A stretch of 64,000 nucleotides of DNA from Rhodospirillales bacterium (lineage in GTDB: Bacteria > Pseudomonadota > Alphaproteobacteria > SMXQ01). Made by a program: the position numbers and the translations under genes. The stretch lies in contig JABIXC010000002.1 in NCBI GenBank assembly GCA_018666775.1, forward strand, positions 1 to 64,000, given 5' to 3'. The notes under the pieces were generated by a model, which saw nothing but the letters and a program-made list of their open reading frames with translations, did not search any database and had not been told where the DNA came from. Positions 17,196 to 26,019 of the stretch are shown in pieces. Each line of letters begins with the position of its first letter. Within the stretch, counting starts at the first letter, position 1.

Positions 17196-19916
17196 ATGAA
17201 TCTCGTTATCGTCGAATCACCGGCTAAAGCCAAAACCATCAACAATTACCTTGGACCAGATTTCAAGGTAGTCGCCTCTTTTGGCCATATTCGGGACCTG
17301 CCACCCAAGGACGGATCAGTCCGGCCCGACGAAGACTTCGCCATGTCCTGGACCCTGTCGCCAAAGGCCGATGGCCGCGTCAAAGACATGGTCAAATTCC
17401 TTAAAGGGGCCGACACCCTTTACCTTGCCACTGATCCGGATCGCGAAGGCGAGGCGATTTCATGGCATGTTCTGGAAGTACTTCGGGAAAAAGGCGCATT
17501 AGAAGGCGTTGCCGTCAAACGCGTTGTCTTTCATGAAATCACCAAAAGCGCCGTTCTTGGTGCTGTCGCCAATCCCCGTGATCTGGACCAGCCCCTGATT
17601 GAGGCCTATCTGGCACGCCGTGCCCTTGATTATCTGGTTGGGTTCACCTTGTCGCCGGTATTGTGGCGTAAATTACCAGGCAGCCGTTCTGCGGGCCGCG
17701 TACAATCCGTAGCCCTACGCCTTATTTGCGAACGCGAATCCGAAATAGAGCTTTTCAAGCCCCGTGAATACTGGACGGTCGAAACCGCCTTGACCACGGC
17801 GGCCAATGTCGGGTTTACAGCCCGGCTCACCCATCTTTCAGGCGACAAACTCGGCAAATTCGATATTCCCGATCAAGTCACATCGGATGGAGCTGTTGCC
17901 ACAATCAAGGGCGATATCCCCTATACCGTCACCTCGATTGATCGCAAGAAAACCAAGCGTAACCCACCGGCACCGTTCATCACCTCCACATTGCAGCAAG
18001 AAGCCTCTCGCAAGCTTGGCTTCGGCGCACGCCACACCATGCAGGTTGCCCAGCGCCTGTATGAAGGGATGGACATTGGTGGCGAAACCGTCGGCCTGAT
18101 CACCTATATGCGGACAGACTCGGTCAATTTATCAGGAGAAGCCCTGACCCAGGCCCGCGATCTCATCACCAAACATTTTGGGCCTGAATATCTGCCCGAC
18201 AGTCCCCGCACCTATCGTTCATCTGCCCGCAATGCCCAGGAAGCCCATGAAGCCATCCGCCCGACCAATATGGCCAGGCGCCCCGAAGACATCCGCAATG
18301 TTTTGGATACCGACCAGTTTCGCCTCTATGAGCTGGTCTGGAAACGGGCCGTTGCTTGCCAAATGGAAAGTGCACGCCTTGACCAGGTGGCCATAGAAGC
18401 AACCGGCACCGGGGCATCTGGCAATACCATCCTTCGGGCCAATGGATCTGTCATTTCCTTTGATGGTTTCTTGCGGCTGTATCAGGAAGGTCGCGATGAC
18501 CCCACTGACAATGGTGCAGATGGTGCAGATGGCAGAGATGCCGGTGACGGCGATCGCCTGCTGCCCAGCATGAACGAAGGGGAAACCCTGACCCTTGGCA
18601 CCGTCTCCCCGGAACAGCATTTCACCCAGCCCCCGCCGCGGTTTACCGAAGCCTCACTGGTTAAACGGCTGGAAGAACTTGGCATTGGCAGGCCTTCTAC
18701 CTATGCCTCCATCATATCGGTCCTGCAAGACCGCGATTATGTCGTTTTAGAAAGCAAACGCTTCACACCAGAAGACCGGGGCCGGGTTGTCACCGCCTTT
18801 CTGTCATCGTATTTCCCCCATTATGTGGAATATGATTTCACGGCACAGCTGGAAGAACAGCTTGATGACATTTCCGATGGCCGGGCCAATTGGAAATCAG
18901 TCTTAAGCGAATTCTGGACCGATTTCATCAAAGCGGTCGACGAAACAAAAGACCTGACCATCACGGAAGTGATCGACACACTGGATGAAGACCTTGGCCC
19001 GCATTTTTTCCCGGTTTCCGAAGAAATGGCCGCACCCAGAAAATGCCCGGGTTGTGACGATGGACGCCTTGGACTGAAGCTCGGAAAATTCGGGGCCTTT
19101 GTCGGGTGTTCCAATTATCCTGAATGCCGCTACACCCGAAAACTGATCATTGCCGGCCAGGAAGATGAGAGCGATGCAGCCCTTGCCGCAGGCCCCATTG
19201 AACTTGGCCTCAATCCTGAAACCGGCATCATGGTCACGGTTCGCAAAGGCCCATATGGGCCTTATATCCAGTTGGGCGAAGCCATCCCAGCGGAGGGCAA
19301 AGGAAAAACAAAGACCAAGGCGGTTAAACCAAAACGCACATCTCTTCCCAAAGGTATGAGCCCCATTGATGTTACCCTTGAATCTGCGCTTGGGTTGTTA
19401 TCGCTGCCCCGCGAAATTGGGCCGCACCCCGAAAATGACAAGCCCATTATTGCCGGCATCGGTCGCTTTGGCCCCTACGTTGAGCATGATGGCAAATATG
19501 CGTCTTTGCCCGCCGATGACAACATTTTGGAAATTGGCATCAACCGTGCCATTGATCTTTTGGCCAATGCCAAGCCAAAACGCGGCGGCCCAAGTTCCGG
19601 CAAGGAAATTGGCAAACACCCCGATGATGAAAAACCAGTGACCCTGCACAAGGGACGCTACGGCCCCTATGTCAAACATGGGCGTACCAACGCAACCGTA
19701 TCCAAGGACGTCGATCCTGAAACGCTAACTCTGGAACAAGCCCTGGAATTGATCGCCGCAAAACTGGTCAAAGACGGTGCGAAAAAAGCCGCGCCCAAAA
19801 AGAAGGCAGCCCCAAAGAAGAAAGCCAAGGCCAAGAAAAAGGCAGCCCCTAAAAAGAAGGCCGCGCCAAAGAAAAAAGCCGCCAAAAAACCCGCGGAAGA
19901 CCCGACAGAAGCCTGA
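17196..19916 (+). CDS. topA: DNA topoisomerase I
   Basis: A 906-residue type IA topoisomerase that relaxes negative supercoils. The ATG at 17196 (MNLVIVESPAKAKTINNYLG) gives the standard N-terminus; a longer frame upstream is not needed. Toprim domain about 1-120 (DPDREGEAISWH), active-site Tyr in GLITYMRTDSVNLS, one Cys4 zinc ribbon CPGC...CSNYPEC around 610, then repeated topoisomerase C-terminal domains (GRFGPYVEHDGKYASL, GRYGPYVKHGRTNATV). It ends in a Lys/Ala/Pro-rich tail of about 45 residues encoded by short repeats (19780-19895), which probably adds non-specific DNA or RNA binding. Confidence 0.98.
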   Translation: MNLVIVESPAKAKTINNYLGPDFKVVASFGHIRDLPPKDGSVRPDEDFAMSWTLSPKADGRVKDMVKFLKGADTLYLATDPDREGEAISWHVLEVLREKGALEGVAVKRVVFHEITKSAVLGAVANPRDLDQPLIEAYLARRALDYLVGFTLSPVLWRKLPGSRSAGRVQSVALRLICERESEIELFKPREYWTVETALTTAANVGFTARLTHLSGDKLGKFDIPDQVTSDGAVATIKGDIPYTVTSIDRKKTKRNPPAPFITSTLQQEASRKLGFGARHTMQVAQRLYEGMDIGGETVGLITYMRTDSVNLSGEALTQARDLITKHFGPEYLPDSPRTYRSSARNAQEAHEAIRPTNMARRPEDIRNVLDTDQFRLYELVWKRAVACQMESARLDQVAIEATGTGASGNTILRANGSVISFDGFLRLYQEGRDDPTDNGADGADGRDAGDGDRLLPSMNEGETLTLGTVSPEQHFTQPPPRFTEASLVKRLEELGIGRPSTYASIISVLQDRDYVVLESKRFTPEDRGRVVTAFLSSYFPHYVEYDFTAQLEEQLDDISDGRANWKSVLSEFWTDFIKAVDETKDLTITEVIDTLDEDLGPHFFPVSEEMAAPRKCPGCDDGRLGLKLGKFGAFVGCSNYPECRYTRKLIIAGQEDESDAALAAGPIELGLNPETGIMVTVRKGPYGPYIQLGEAIPAEGKGKTKTKAVKPKRTSLPKGMSPIDVTLESALGLLSLPREIGPHPENDKPIIAGIGRFGPYVEHDGKYASLPADDNILEIGINRAIDLLANAKPKRGGPSSGKEIGKHPDDEKPVTLHKGRYGPYVKHGRTNATVSKDVDPETLTLEQALELIAAKLVKDGAKKAAPKKKAAPKKKAKAKKKAAPKKKAAPKKKAAKKPAEDPTEA

Positions 19917-19971
19917 TTTCTGCCGAATTTGAGGCCCAAGCATTTAGACAAACCTGGGCCAGAGTCATGCT

Positions 19972-21603
19972 ATGCTGTGTTCGATCATGCAAGCGATACC
20001 TTATAAAGACAAAGCGATCCGATCTTGGCTTTCCTATACTGGAAAGGCCTTCGCAATCCTTTTTTTTGGCCTTATTTTTATCCTGCTGTCGGGATGCACG
20101 GGAGTTTTTGCCCCCAGTTCAAAATACCAGTCCGATCAGGCTGAACGGGTATTTTCAGCAGGGTTCGAAACCATCCAGGACAAATACATCGAAGCATTGC
20201 AGCCAGTTGATTTTGCACTTCACGGCGTAGAAAACATCGATGTCATCGACCCGGAACTGAATGTAACTGTCGCCAACGCAGTGGTGCACCTCACCCGTGG
20301 CACGGCGAAGGTTGAGACATTCACAACGCCCCAGTCTGGCGATGCCCATGGCTGGGGCCGCTTCGCTGCCCGGTTCATTAAAACCGCACGCAAAGCATCC
20401 CCACTTTTGCGCAAGGCATCAGCAGAAACCATTTACAAAGCCGTCTTCAACGGTGCCCTCGACACCCTTGATGTCCCGTCCCGATATGCAGGCCTGGAAT
20501 CAGCACAGGATTATCGCGCCAAACGCGATGGATTTGGTGGCATCGGCATCCGTTTAAATTTTCATCACGCCGACGTGGAAATCATTGCCATTATGCCCGG
20601 CACCCCCGCCGAAAAGAGTCTGCTGCGTGCAGGAGACATCATCACCCATGTCGACAACACCCCCGTCAAAGGGCTCGCCAACCGCCAAATCATCCAGATG
20701 CTTCGGGGAAAGGTCGGCACTGACGCCCTGATCTTGGTCAAACGAAAGGGCCGTGCGCCCCTTCGGGTTAATCTGACACGTGCCCATATTGTTTCACAGA
20801 CGGTCCACCTGAAGCGCGTTGGTCATCTGGCGATCATCCGCATTACCCGTTTCAACCACCACACAACGCGCAATCTGACACGTACCCTGAAACGCATCGG
20901 CAATCACCCCCACGGCATCATTTTAGACTTGCGTGGCAACCCCGGTGGTCTTCTTGATCAAGCCGTCTCCGTTTCTGATTTATTTTTAAAATCAGGCAAT
21001 ATTGTTTCGACACGGGGACGTCATCCAGAAAGTTTTCAGCTTTTCAAATCCACGGATCATGAAATGGCTGCAAACATTCCCATGGTGGTTCTGATCAACG
21101 GCCAATCTGCATCCTCTTCAGAAATTGTTGCAACCGCGCTGCAAGACCATGGTCGGGCAGTGGTCATTGGCACAAATTCATACGGCAAGGGCACCGTTCA
21201 AAACATCTCCCGACTGCCCAATGGTGGCGAAATGATTTTGACATGGGCACGGTTTCACACACCGTCGGGCTACATGCTGGAGCAGCTTGGGACCATGCCC
21301 AACATTTGCACCAGCTTTATCGAACACAAAGATATTGCTTTATCAGACCCAGATGGCAATCGCTGGATCCGGGCCCATATTCAGAAACAAATCACAGAAA
21401 ACATCATCTTGCTCTCGGCCTGGCGCACCCATTTGCGTTTCGACAAGAAGTCGGAAACAAACCTGCGTCAAAAATGCCCAAAACAGACAGAAAAGTCAGG
21501 GTTTGACCTAAAAATTGCAAAGTATTTGCTCGAAAACAAGGTGCTTTACGCCCAGGTTTTGGGCAGTTCCATGCCTGCCATCGCACATTCCAAGACCCAC
21601 TGA
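19972..21603 (+). CDS. S41 family C-terminal processing peptidase, lipoprotein
   Basis: A 543-residue envelope protease. An N-terminal hydrophobic segment ends in a lipobox (LLSGC, Cys42), so it is probably membrane-anchored in the periplasm. A PDZ domain (about 190-265, GFGGIGIRL, AEKSLLRAGDIITHVD) precedes the S41 domain with LDLRGNPGGLLDQA, the nucleophilic Ser in GQSASSSEI and the general-base Lys in NSYGKGTVQ. The Ser-Lys dyad is intact. CtpA-like enzymes trim or degrade envelope proteins. It lies between topA and rpmG, 55 nt after topA. The C-terminal 120 residues are less conserved. An alternative start is Met6. Confidence 0.9.
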   Translation: MLCSIMQAIPYKDKAIRSWLSYTGKAFAILFFGLIFILLSGCTGVFAPSSKYQSDQAERVFSAGFETIQDKYIEALQPVDFALHGVENIDVIDPELNVTVANAVVHLTRGTAKVETFTTPQSGDAHGWGRFAARFIKTARKASPLLRKASAETIYKAVFNGALDTLDVPSRYAGLESAQDYRAKRDGFGGIGIRLNFHHADVEIIAIMPGTPAEKSLLRAGDIITHVDNTPVKGLANRQIIQMLRGKVGTDALILVKRKGRAPLRVNLTRAHIVSQTVHLKRVGHLAIIRITRFNHHTTRNLTRTLKRIGNHPHGIILDLRGNPGGLLDQAVSVSDLFLKSGNIVSTRGRHPESFQLFKSTDHEMAANIPMVVLINGQSASSSEIVATALQDHGRAVVIGTNSYGKGTVQNISRLPNGGEMILTWARFHTPSGYMLEQLGTMPNICTSFIEHKDIALSDPDGNRWIRAHIQKQITENIILLSAWRTHLRFDKKSETNLRQKCPKQTEKSGFDLKIAKYLLENKVLYAQVLGSSMPAIAHSKTH

Positions 21604-21615
21604 TCACCCTCGCAC

Positions 21616-21643
21616 TTGACATAAGCCAGAACCTGACTATCTT
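21616..21643 (+). promoter_or_regulatory. sigma-70 type promoter for rpmG
   Basis: TTGACA (21616-21621) and TATCTT (21638-21643) are separated by 16 bp, 40 bp before the rpmG ATG. The -35 box is a perfect consensus and begins 12 nt after the end of the protease gene, giving rpmG its own promoter. Confidence 0.7.
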
Positions 21644-21682
21644 CCCGATCCTGATCTTCAGGCTCCAGACAAGGATAAGACC

Positions 21683-21850
21683 ATGGCCAAGTCAAATACC
21701 ATTAATATCAAGCTCGAATCCACTGCGGACACGGGGTTTTTCTATGTTGCAAAGAAAAATCCACGTACCCTGACCGAAAAGATGGAAAAGCGTAAATACG
21801 ACCCGGTTGCGCGCAAACATGTCATCTTCAAGGAAGCAAAAATCAAGTAA
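21683..21850 (+). CDS. rpmG: 50S ribosomal protein L33
   Basis: A 55-residue basic protein, [20 protein letters not shown]..., ending [10 protein letters not shown], with the family motif YVAKKNPRT followed by [12 protein letters not shown]. It has no Cys pairs, so it is the zinc-independent form. AAGGA lies 8 nt upstream of the ATG. It has its own promoter and ends at a strong hairpin terminator shared with the converging pleD gene. Confidence 0.96.
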   Translation: MAKSNTINIKLESTADTGFFYVAKKNPRTLTEKMEKRKYDPVARKHVIFKEAKIK

Positions 21851-21916
21851 TCCCCATTTTTGATTGGGCTTGATTGAATAAGGTTATGCCTGCCCACGTT
21901 TGGGTGGTGCAGCAAA

Positions 21917-21942
21917 ATAAAAGCCGGCATTGCCGGCTTTTA
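21917..21942. terminator. bidirectional rho-independent terminator
   Basis: A palindromic hairpin: ATAAAAGCCGGC, loop ATT, GCCGGCTTTTAT. T-tracts on both strands let it end rpmG from the left and pleD from the right. Confidence 0.9.
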
Positions 21943-21978
21943 TGCTGTGATTGGATTTTATCCTAGCGCTATGACGCC

Positions 21979-23385
21979 TTAGCCTCTGGCGGCATTGGAT
22001 GTCATTTCCAAATCATCAGATGACTCAACCACCTGGTTTCGGCCTGCCCGCTTGGCCGCGTAAAGTGCCTGATCTGTCCGCGCCATCAGTGCTTCTCCGG
22101 TAATGGAGTCCTTTTCAACAACGCTGAGACCGATACTGACGGTCACTGAAATATGCTCGCCCTCTTGTGCGCCCGTAAAGGGATAGCCCTCAATCACACT
22201 TCTTAAACGTTCTGCCACTTTCAGGGAAACCTGGCGACTGCACTCGGGCATAATGATGACAAATTCTTCGCCGCCCAAACGCGCCGCGGTATCAAATTCC
22301 CGAAGGTTGAGCACCATACAATTCGCAATCTCCTTGAGCACCCGATCACCAGCGGCATGACCATAGGTGTCATTGACCTTTTTAAAGAAATCAATATCCA
22401 GCATCAAAATGCTCAACGGTTTGCCGCTGTTAACCGCATCTGCAAGCGCCGTATCCAAATGGGCACAAAGGTAGCGGTGGTTATAAAGGCCTGTCAGATC
22501 ATCGGTAAGCGCCATGGACAGAGAGCGCTGGTAATTTTCCCGGAGCCGTTCACGATAGCGTTTCTGCTTCAGCTGTGAACGCACACGCGCTTTCACCTCA
22601 TTGGCATCAATTGGGCGGATCAGGTAGTCGTTAACGCCCAGCTCAAACCCCTTAACCAGATCACTCACTTCTTCTTCATCGATGATCAAAAGAATGGGCA
22701 GGGTCCGGTATTTTTCGATTGTCCGCAAATGCGAACAGAACCTCAAACCATCATCTTCATCAAGATGCCGGCTGGCCAGAATGATATCGAATGCCGCACC
22801 ATCAAGGCTCTCAACGGCATCCGCCGCCGTTTCCTTACACACAACGCTATGGCCATCCGAAGACAGCATATCTTGCAACCGTTCCCCGACATAAACATCG
22901 GGTTCCAGCACCAAAACATTGCCAGGAGAGGCATCATCAATGGCGAAACCGTCGCCGTCCATCATGCCGAACCGATCACATGTTTCTTCTCTCAAGCGCC
23001 ATTCATCCATGGCCCTTTTCATGCGCACCAGGGATCGAACCCGTGCAAAGAGTGTCAGGTCATTGACCGGCTTGGTCAGGAAATCATCGGCACCCGCTTC
23101 AATCCCTTTAACCCGATCATCGGTTCCGGAAAGTGCTGTAATCATAACCACCGGAATATGGGCTGTTTCCGGGTTTGCCTTCAGCCGACGGCAGGTTTCA
23201 AACCCATCCATTTCAGGCATCATGACATCAAGCAGGATAATGTCCGGGGAATCTGAAACAGCACATGCCAGGGCATCGGCGCCGCATTCTGCCATCATCA
23301 CCGTGTAATATTCAGCGATCAGTTTGGCTTCCAGCACCTTGAGATTGGTAGCAAGGTCATCGACGATGAGAACCCGAGCAGTCAT
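21979..23385 (-). CDS. pleD: PleD-type response regulator / diguanylate cyclase
   Basis: A 468-residue REC-REC-GGDEF protein that makes c-di-GMP when phosphorylated and controls polar development in Caulobacter. REC1 has the acidic pocket VDD and phospho-acceptor Asp53 (ILLDVMMPEMDG). REC2 (about 150-265) has lost the acceptor Asp (IILASRHLDEDDG) and acts as dimerisation adaptor, as in known PleD. The GGDEF domain has the active-site motif RLGGEEFVI and an intact inhibitory I-site REFD five residues before it, so product inhibition is expected. It starts 2 nt after the divK stop, forming the classic divK-pleD operon. Confidence 0.97.
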   Translation of the reverse strand: MTARVLIVDDLATNLKVLEAKLIAEYYTVMMAECGADALACAVSDSPDIILLDVMMPEMDGFETCRRLKANPETAHIPVVMITALSGTDDRVKGIEAGADDFLTKPVNDLTLFARVRSLVRMKRAMDEWRLREETCDRFGMMDGDGFAIDDASPGNVLVLEPDVYVGERLQDMLSSDGHSVVCKETAADAVESLDGAAFDIILASRHLDEDDGLRFCSHLRTIEKYRTLPILLIIDEEEVSDLVKGFELGVNDYLIRPIDANEVKARVRSQLKQKRYRERLRENYQRSLSMALTDDLTGLYNHRYLCAHLDTALADAVNSGKPLSILMLDIDFFKKVNDTYGHAAGDRVLKEIANCMVLNLREFDTAARLGGEEFVIIMPECSRQVSLKVAERLRSVIEGYPFTGAQEGEHISVTVSIGLSVVEKDSITGEALMARTDQALYAAKRAGRNQVVESSDDLEMTSNAARG

Positions 23386-23387
23386 GG

Positions 23388-23753
23388 TTAAGCCAAAATT
23401 CTTTGGATGGTTGAGATGAAATTATCCACCGAAATGGGTTTTGCGATATAGGCTTCACAGCCGCCTTCACGAATTTTTTCTTCATCCCCCTTCATGGCGA
23501 AAGCCGTCACGGCGATGATGGGAATGGATTTAAGATCATCATCAGCTTTCAGGATTTTGGTGATTTCCAATCCGGAAATTTCGGGGAGCTGGATATCAAG
23601 CAGGATTAAATCCGGATGATGTTCCCGGGCCAAGCCCACGGCTTCACGGCCATTTTTTGTCTGGACTGTTGCATAGCCATAGGCCTCCAAGAGATCATGG
23701 AACAACTTCATGTTCAGCTCATTGTCTTCAACGATCAAAACTGTCTGCACCAT
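23388..23753 (-). CDS. divK: single-domain response regulator DivK
   Basis: A 121-residue stand-alone REC domain with acceptor Asp53 ([13 protein letters not shown]), acidic pair VEDNE, the Thr in VTAFAMKGD and the Lys in YIAKPISVD. In Caulobacter DivK links the PleC/DivJ kinases to CtrA control. The ATG at 23753 matches the DivK N-terminus ([18 protein letters not shown]); an in-frame Met 7 codons upstream is possible. It is the first gene of the operon with pleD. The 185 bp upstream contain an inverted pair AACAA/TTGTT around 23869-23881 of unknown meaning. Confidence 0.93.
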   Translation of the reverse strand: MVQTVLIVEDNELNMKLFHDLLEAYGYATVQTKNGREAVGLAREHHPDLILLDIQLPEISGLEITKILKADDDLKSIPIIAVTAFAMKGDEEKIREGGCEAYIAKPISVDNFISTIQRILA

Positions 23754-23960
23754 AGGACCCCCTGATCCAATCATTTAAATGCTGTGCAAATATCTCCGTA
23801 AAACGCCATTTAGCGCACGCAAATACCCCAACATTCAGCAATCCACTCTGAATGTCCCCATATTGCAACAAATATTGTTAATTTTTGGTGATAGATCCCA
23901 AATTTAGGACTGTTTTATGCCCAAATCTCACTTCCAACAACTCTCAGTTGCACCCTGGAA

Positions 23961-24827
23961 TCAAGAGTCACATTTAGGGCGTTTCAGAGCCGTTATTTTT
24001 TCAAGGCTCGCATTGACACTGAAACTTCCGTAATCAAGCTCGAACCCATCGGCCACGCCGTTATCAAACAAACGAAGCCCCAGTTCGTAATCAGGGGTGG
24101 ATTTGGCACTTTTTGTCGGAAAAAAGGCCAGCCGCATATGCCATGAAGGGCGATTGGTCAGGCGGCGTTTGGCCCATTTTTTTGGAGGCGTTTTAATCGG
24201 TGCGAAAATCATCGCATTGACCTCTAAGGGGCCATCACTATTGGCCCCATCAAAAATCACCCGGTTGAGCCATTTTTTGCCTTGGCGCGCCGCACGGATC
24301 AGGTCAATCACATGAACCGTCGGGAAAATGGTTTTCCGGGACAAATCGAACCGCATCCCCTTGGGCCGGGAAAAATCTGCGTGCCCTTTGCCGCCTTTTC
24401 TCGCAAGCTTTGCCTTGCCCTCCAGATCATCGGTTACCGTCCCGTCGCGGGAATTTCGACTGGTAAACCGATATTTCAGGCCATCCAGCGTTTCAAAACT
24501 TGAAAAATTGGATTCCGTCGCAATGCGGTTTCCCTCATTGTCAAACAGGACCAGCTGAACCCGCTGTACCATCGTCCACCCGGAGCAGGACCTGGCCCAC
24601 TCCATCACCATGGTCCCTTTGGCACCCGTGATGTTGCCGCCTGAACGGACATGGCCAATTTTCATGGCATAGACCGCTTTATGAGGGGCCAGATTAATGG
24701 GTTTAGAGGCTGGCGCCGCATTCCCTGCCCCTGTCATCAATGGACCAAGCCCGATCAGGCCACCAAGCACGATCGCTTTGATATAGGGGACCCCACCTTG
24801 GCACCATTTATGTGACGATTTTTCCAT
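23961..24827 (-). CDS. eipB: periplasmic cell-envelope integrity protein EipB (DUF1849)
   Basis: A 288-residue exported protein. The ATG at 24827 has AGAGG 4-5 nt upstream and gives an N-terminal hydrophobic segment (AIVLGGLIGLGPLMTGAGNA) acting as signal peptide; a much longer frame upstream has no such support. The mature part matches DUF1849/EipB as I know it: LAPHKAVYAMKIG, then GTMVMEWARSCSGWTMVQRV and a long beta-rich body. EipB in Brucella is a periplasmic beta-spiral protein needed for envelope stress resistance. Two Cys (ARSCSGW and the near-terminal RPKCDS) could form the disulfide reported for that family. Single gene, divergent from the cyclase gene. Confidence 0.8.
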   Translation of the reverse strand: MEKSSHKWCQGGVPYIKAIVLGGLIGLGPLMTGAGNAAPASKPINLAPHKAVYAMKIGHVRSGGNITGAKGTMVMEWARSCSGWTMVQRVQLVLFDNEGNRIATESNFSSFETLDGLKYRFTSRNSRDGTVTDDLEGKAKLARKGGKGHADFSRPKGMRFDLSRKTIFPTVHVIDLIRAARQGKKWLNRVIFDGANSDGPLEVNAMIFAPIKTPPKKWAKRRLTNRPSWHMRLAFFPTKSAKSTPDYELGLRLFDNGVADGFELDYGSFSVNASLEKITALKRPKCDS

Positions 24828-24882
24828 ATGTCCTCTCAGGTTTCGGGCTGATTGGGCCCTGAATGAAGGGTGTTCATTCCTA

Positions 24883-24900
24883 TTGGCACAATTATGGCAT
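24883..24900 (+). promoter_or_regulatory. near-consensus sigma-54 promoter
   Basis: TTGGCACA, 4 bp (ATTA), then TGGCAT: the -24 element is perfect and the -12 element has one mismatch (TGGC for TTGC). It lies about 25 nt before the candidate small ORF at 24923 and 190 bp upstream of the better sigma-54 site for the cyclase. Weak evidence on its own. Confidence 0.3.
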
Positions 24901-24922
24901 TCTTTTCGGAACGGAGATAGAG

Positions 24923-25048
24923 ATGGCGCACCAACCAACACCCCATCATACGGCCCACCCCCCAGGCGGCAGTTCTTGCCGCATGTTGGGTGCAAAAATG
25001 ACTGAAAATTCAAAAATGGTAAAAAATTCCGATTCGAAAATCATATAA
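24923..25048 (+). CDS. possible 41-residue small protein
   Basis: The ATG has GGAG 7 nt upstream (CGGAGATAGAG). The product begins MAHQPTPHHTAHPPGGSSC: His/Pro-rich at first, then Lys/Ser/Asn-rich, with one Cys and no membrane segment. No family recognised. It occupies the otherwise empty 378-bp gap between eipB and the diguanylate cyclase, downstream of a sigma-54-like sequence. It could equally be non-coding leader. Confidence 0.25.
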   Translation: MAHQPTPHHTAHPPGGSSCRMLGAKMTENSKMVKNSDSKII

Positions 25049-25075
25049 CCAATTGAAAAATATGAATTTTCTGTT

Positions 25076-25091
25076 TGGCACGGGCTTTGCA
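25076..25091 (+). promoter_or_regulatory. consensus sigma-54 (RpoN) promoter of the diguanylate cyclase
   Basis: TGGCACG (25076-25082), 4 bp, TTGCA (25087-25091): a full match to the -24/-12 consensus TGGCACG-N4-TTGCW, preceded by T. The start of transcription should be about 25102, leaving a leader of about 100 nt that contains a small hairpin (GTCTG/CAGAC, 25113-25126) and a 10-codon frame at 25155-25187. Transcription would need RpoN and an enhancer-binding protein. No enhancer motif was identified. Confidence 0.7.
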
Positions 25092-25205
25092 GATGAATTG
25101 GTGGCGGTATAGGTCTGCGATCAGACGGCCGCTGGCATTGATGAAGATGAATTAATGAAACCGCTAGACCGGTTAAAGAAACTTTAGATAGAGATTGAAA
25201 GCATC

Positions 25206-25952
25206 ATGACGCGCAAACCGTTTGACACCGAAAAGAGCACTGTTCCGCACGCTTCTGCGAGTGAGTCCTCCCTCATCTCTGATATTGGATCAACTGCGAG
25301 CAAGCTGCTGTCAACCATCAGCCAAGGCCGGAAGAACCGCAAAAAAACTGACGGCGAACTTGCCACGCCGCTGGTGGAGCAAGCGCTTGATGCCGCATCG
25401 GAAGTTGAAAACTTTCTGACCGAACAATCGGCGCGCATTGCCTATCTTGAAAACCTGACCCTGACCGATGAATTGACTGGCCTGTTCAACCGTCGCGGTT
25501 TCAACGAACAAGTGCGCCGCACCCTGGCATCCGCCAGTCGATATGGCGACGATGGTGTTCTGGTCATTTGCGATCTCGATAATTTCAAGGAAATCAACGA
25601 CACCTACGGTCATCTGGTGGGCGACATCGTTCTCAGGCATGTTGCCAAGGCCATTGAGGCCCAGGTTCGTGAAACAGATTTGGTTTCCCGCCTCGGCGGT
25701 GATGAATTCGCTGTTCTTATGGTCCAGACCAATTGGCGCGATGGCCTTAAACGCGCACAAATGCTCAACCGGGTCATCAACCGAACCATTGTTACCTATG
25801 ATGGCCACGAAATCACAGTCAGTGGCAGCCTTGGGGTTGAACCCTTTGGCCCTGCAGACGAAGAAACAAACCTGATTGCCCGCGCTGATATGGCGATGTA
25901 CGTCAACAAGCGCAAGAAGGCTTCCATCGCGCTCAACACGGCCGCAGAATAA
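25206..25952 (+). CDS. GGDEF diguanylate cyclase
   Basis: A 248-residue soluble cyclase making c-di-GMP. The first 75 residues are Ser/Lys-rich, followed by a short helical segment (about 60-85) that may dimerise. There is no recognised sensor domain or membrane segment. The GGDEF domain (about 85-240) is complete: DELTGLFNRRGF, DLDNFKEINDTYGHLVGD, the active site RLGGDEFAVL and an I-site RETD five residues before it. It should be active and feedback-inhibited. It is a single gene behind a consensus sigma-54 promoter, so its output is probably tied to an RpoN programme such as nitrogen or flagellar control (inference). Confidence 0.92.
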   Translation: MTRKPFDTEKSTVPHASASESSLISDIGSTASKLLSTISQGRKNRKKTDGELATPLVEQALDAASEVENFLTEQSARIAYLENLTLTDELTGLFNRRGFNEQVRRTLASASRYGDDGVLVICDLDNFKEINDTYGHLVGDIVLRHVAKAIEAQVRETDLVSRLGGDEFAVLMVQTNWRDGLKRAQMLNRVINRTIVTYDGHEITVSGSLGVEPFGPADEETNLIARADMAMYVNKRKKASIALNTAAE

Positions 25953-26019
25953 GCCGGTAGCCGGTTATAATCCGTATTATGAATTGAAGTCCGGGCTCTA
26001 TGCTCGGCTAACGACGCGG

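Noticed and set aside
19780-19895. Short direct repeats at the end of topA
   Set aside because: They encode the Lys/Ala/Pro-rich tail of topoisomerase I, a known kind of extension; not a separate repeat element.
22743-23256. Plus-strand frames antisense to pleD
   Set aside because: pleD is complete on the minus strand with all active-site motifs; the antisense frames lack family features.
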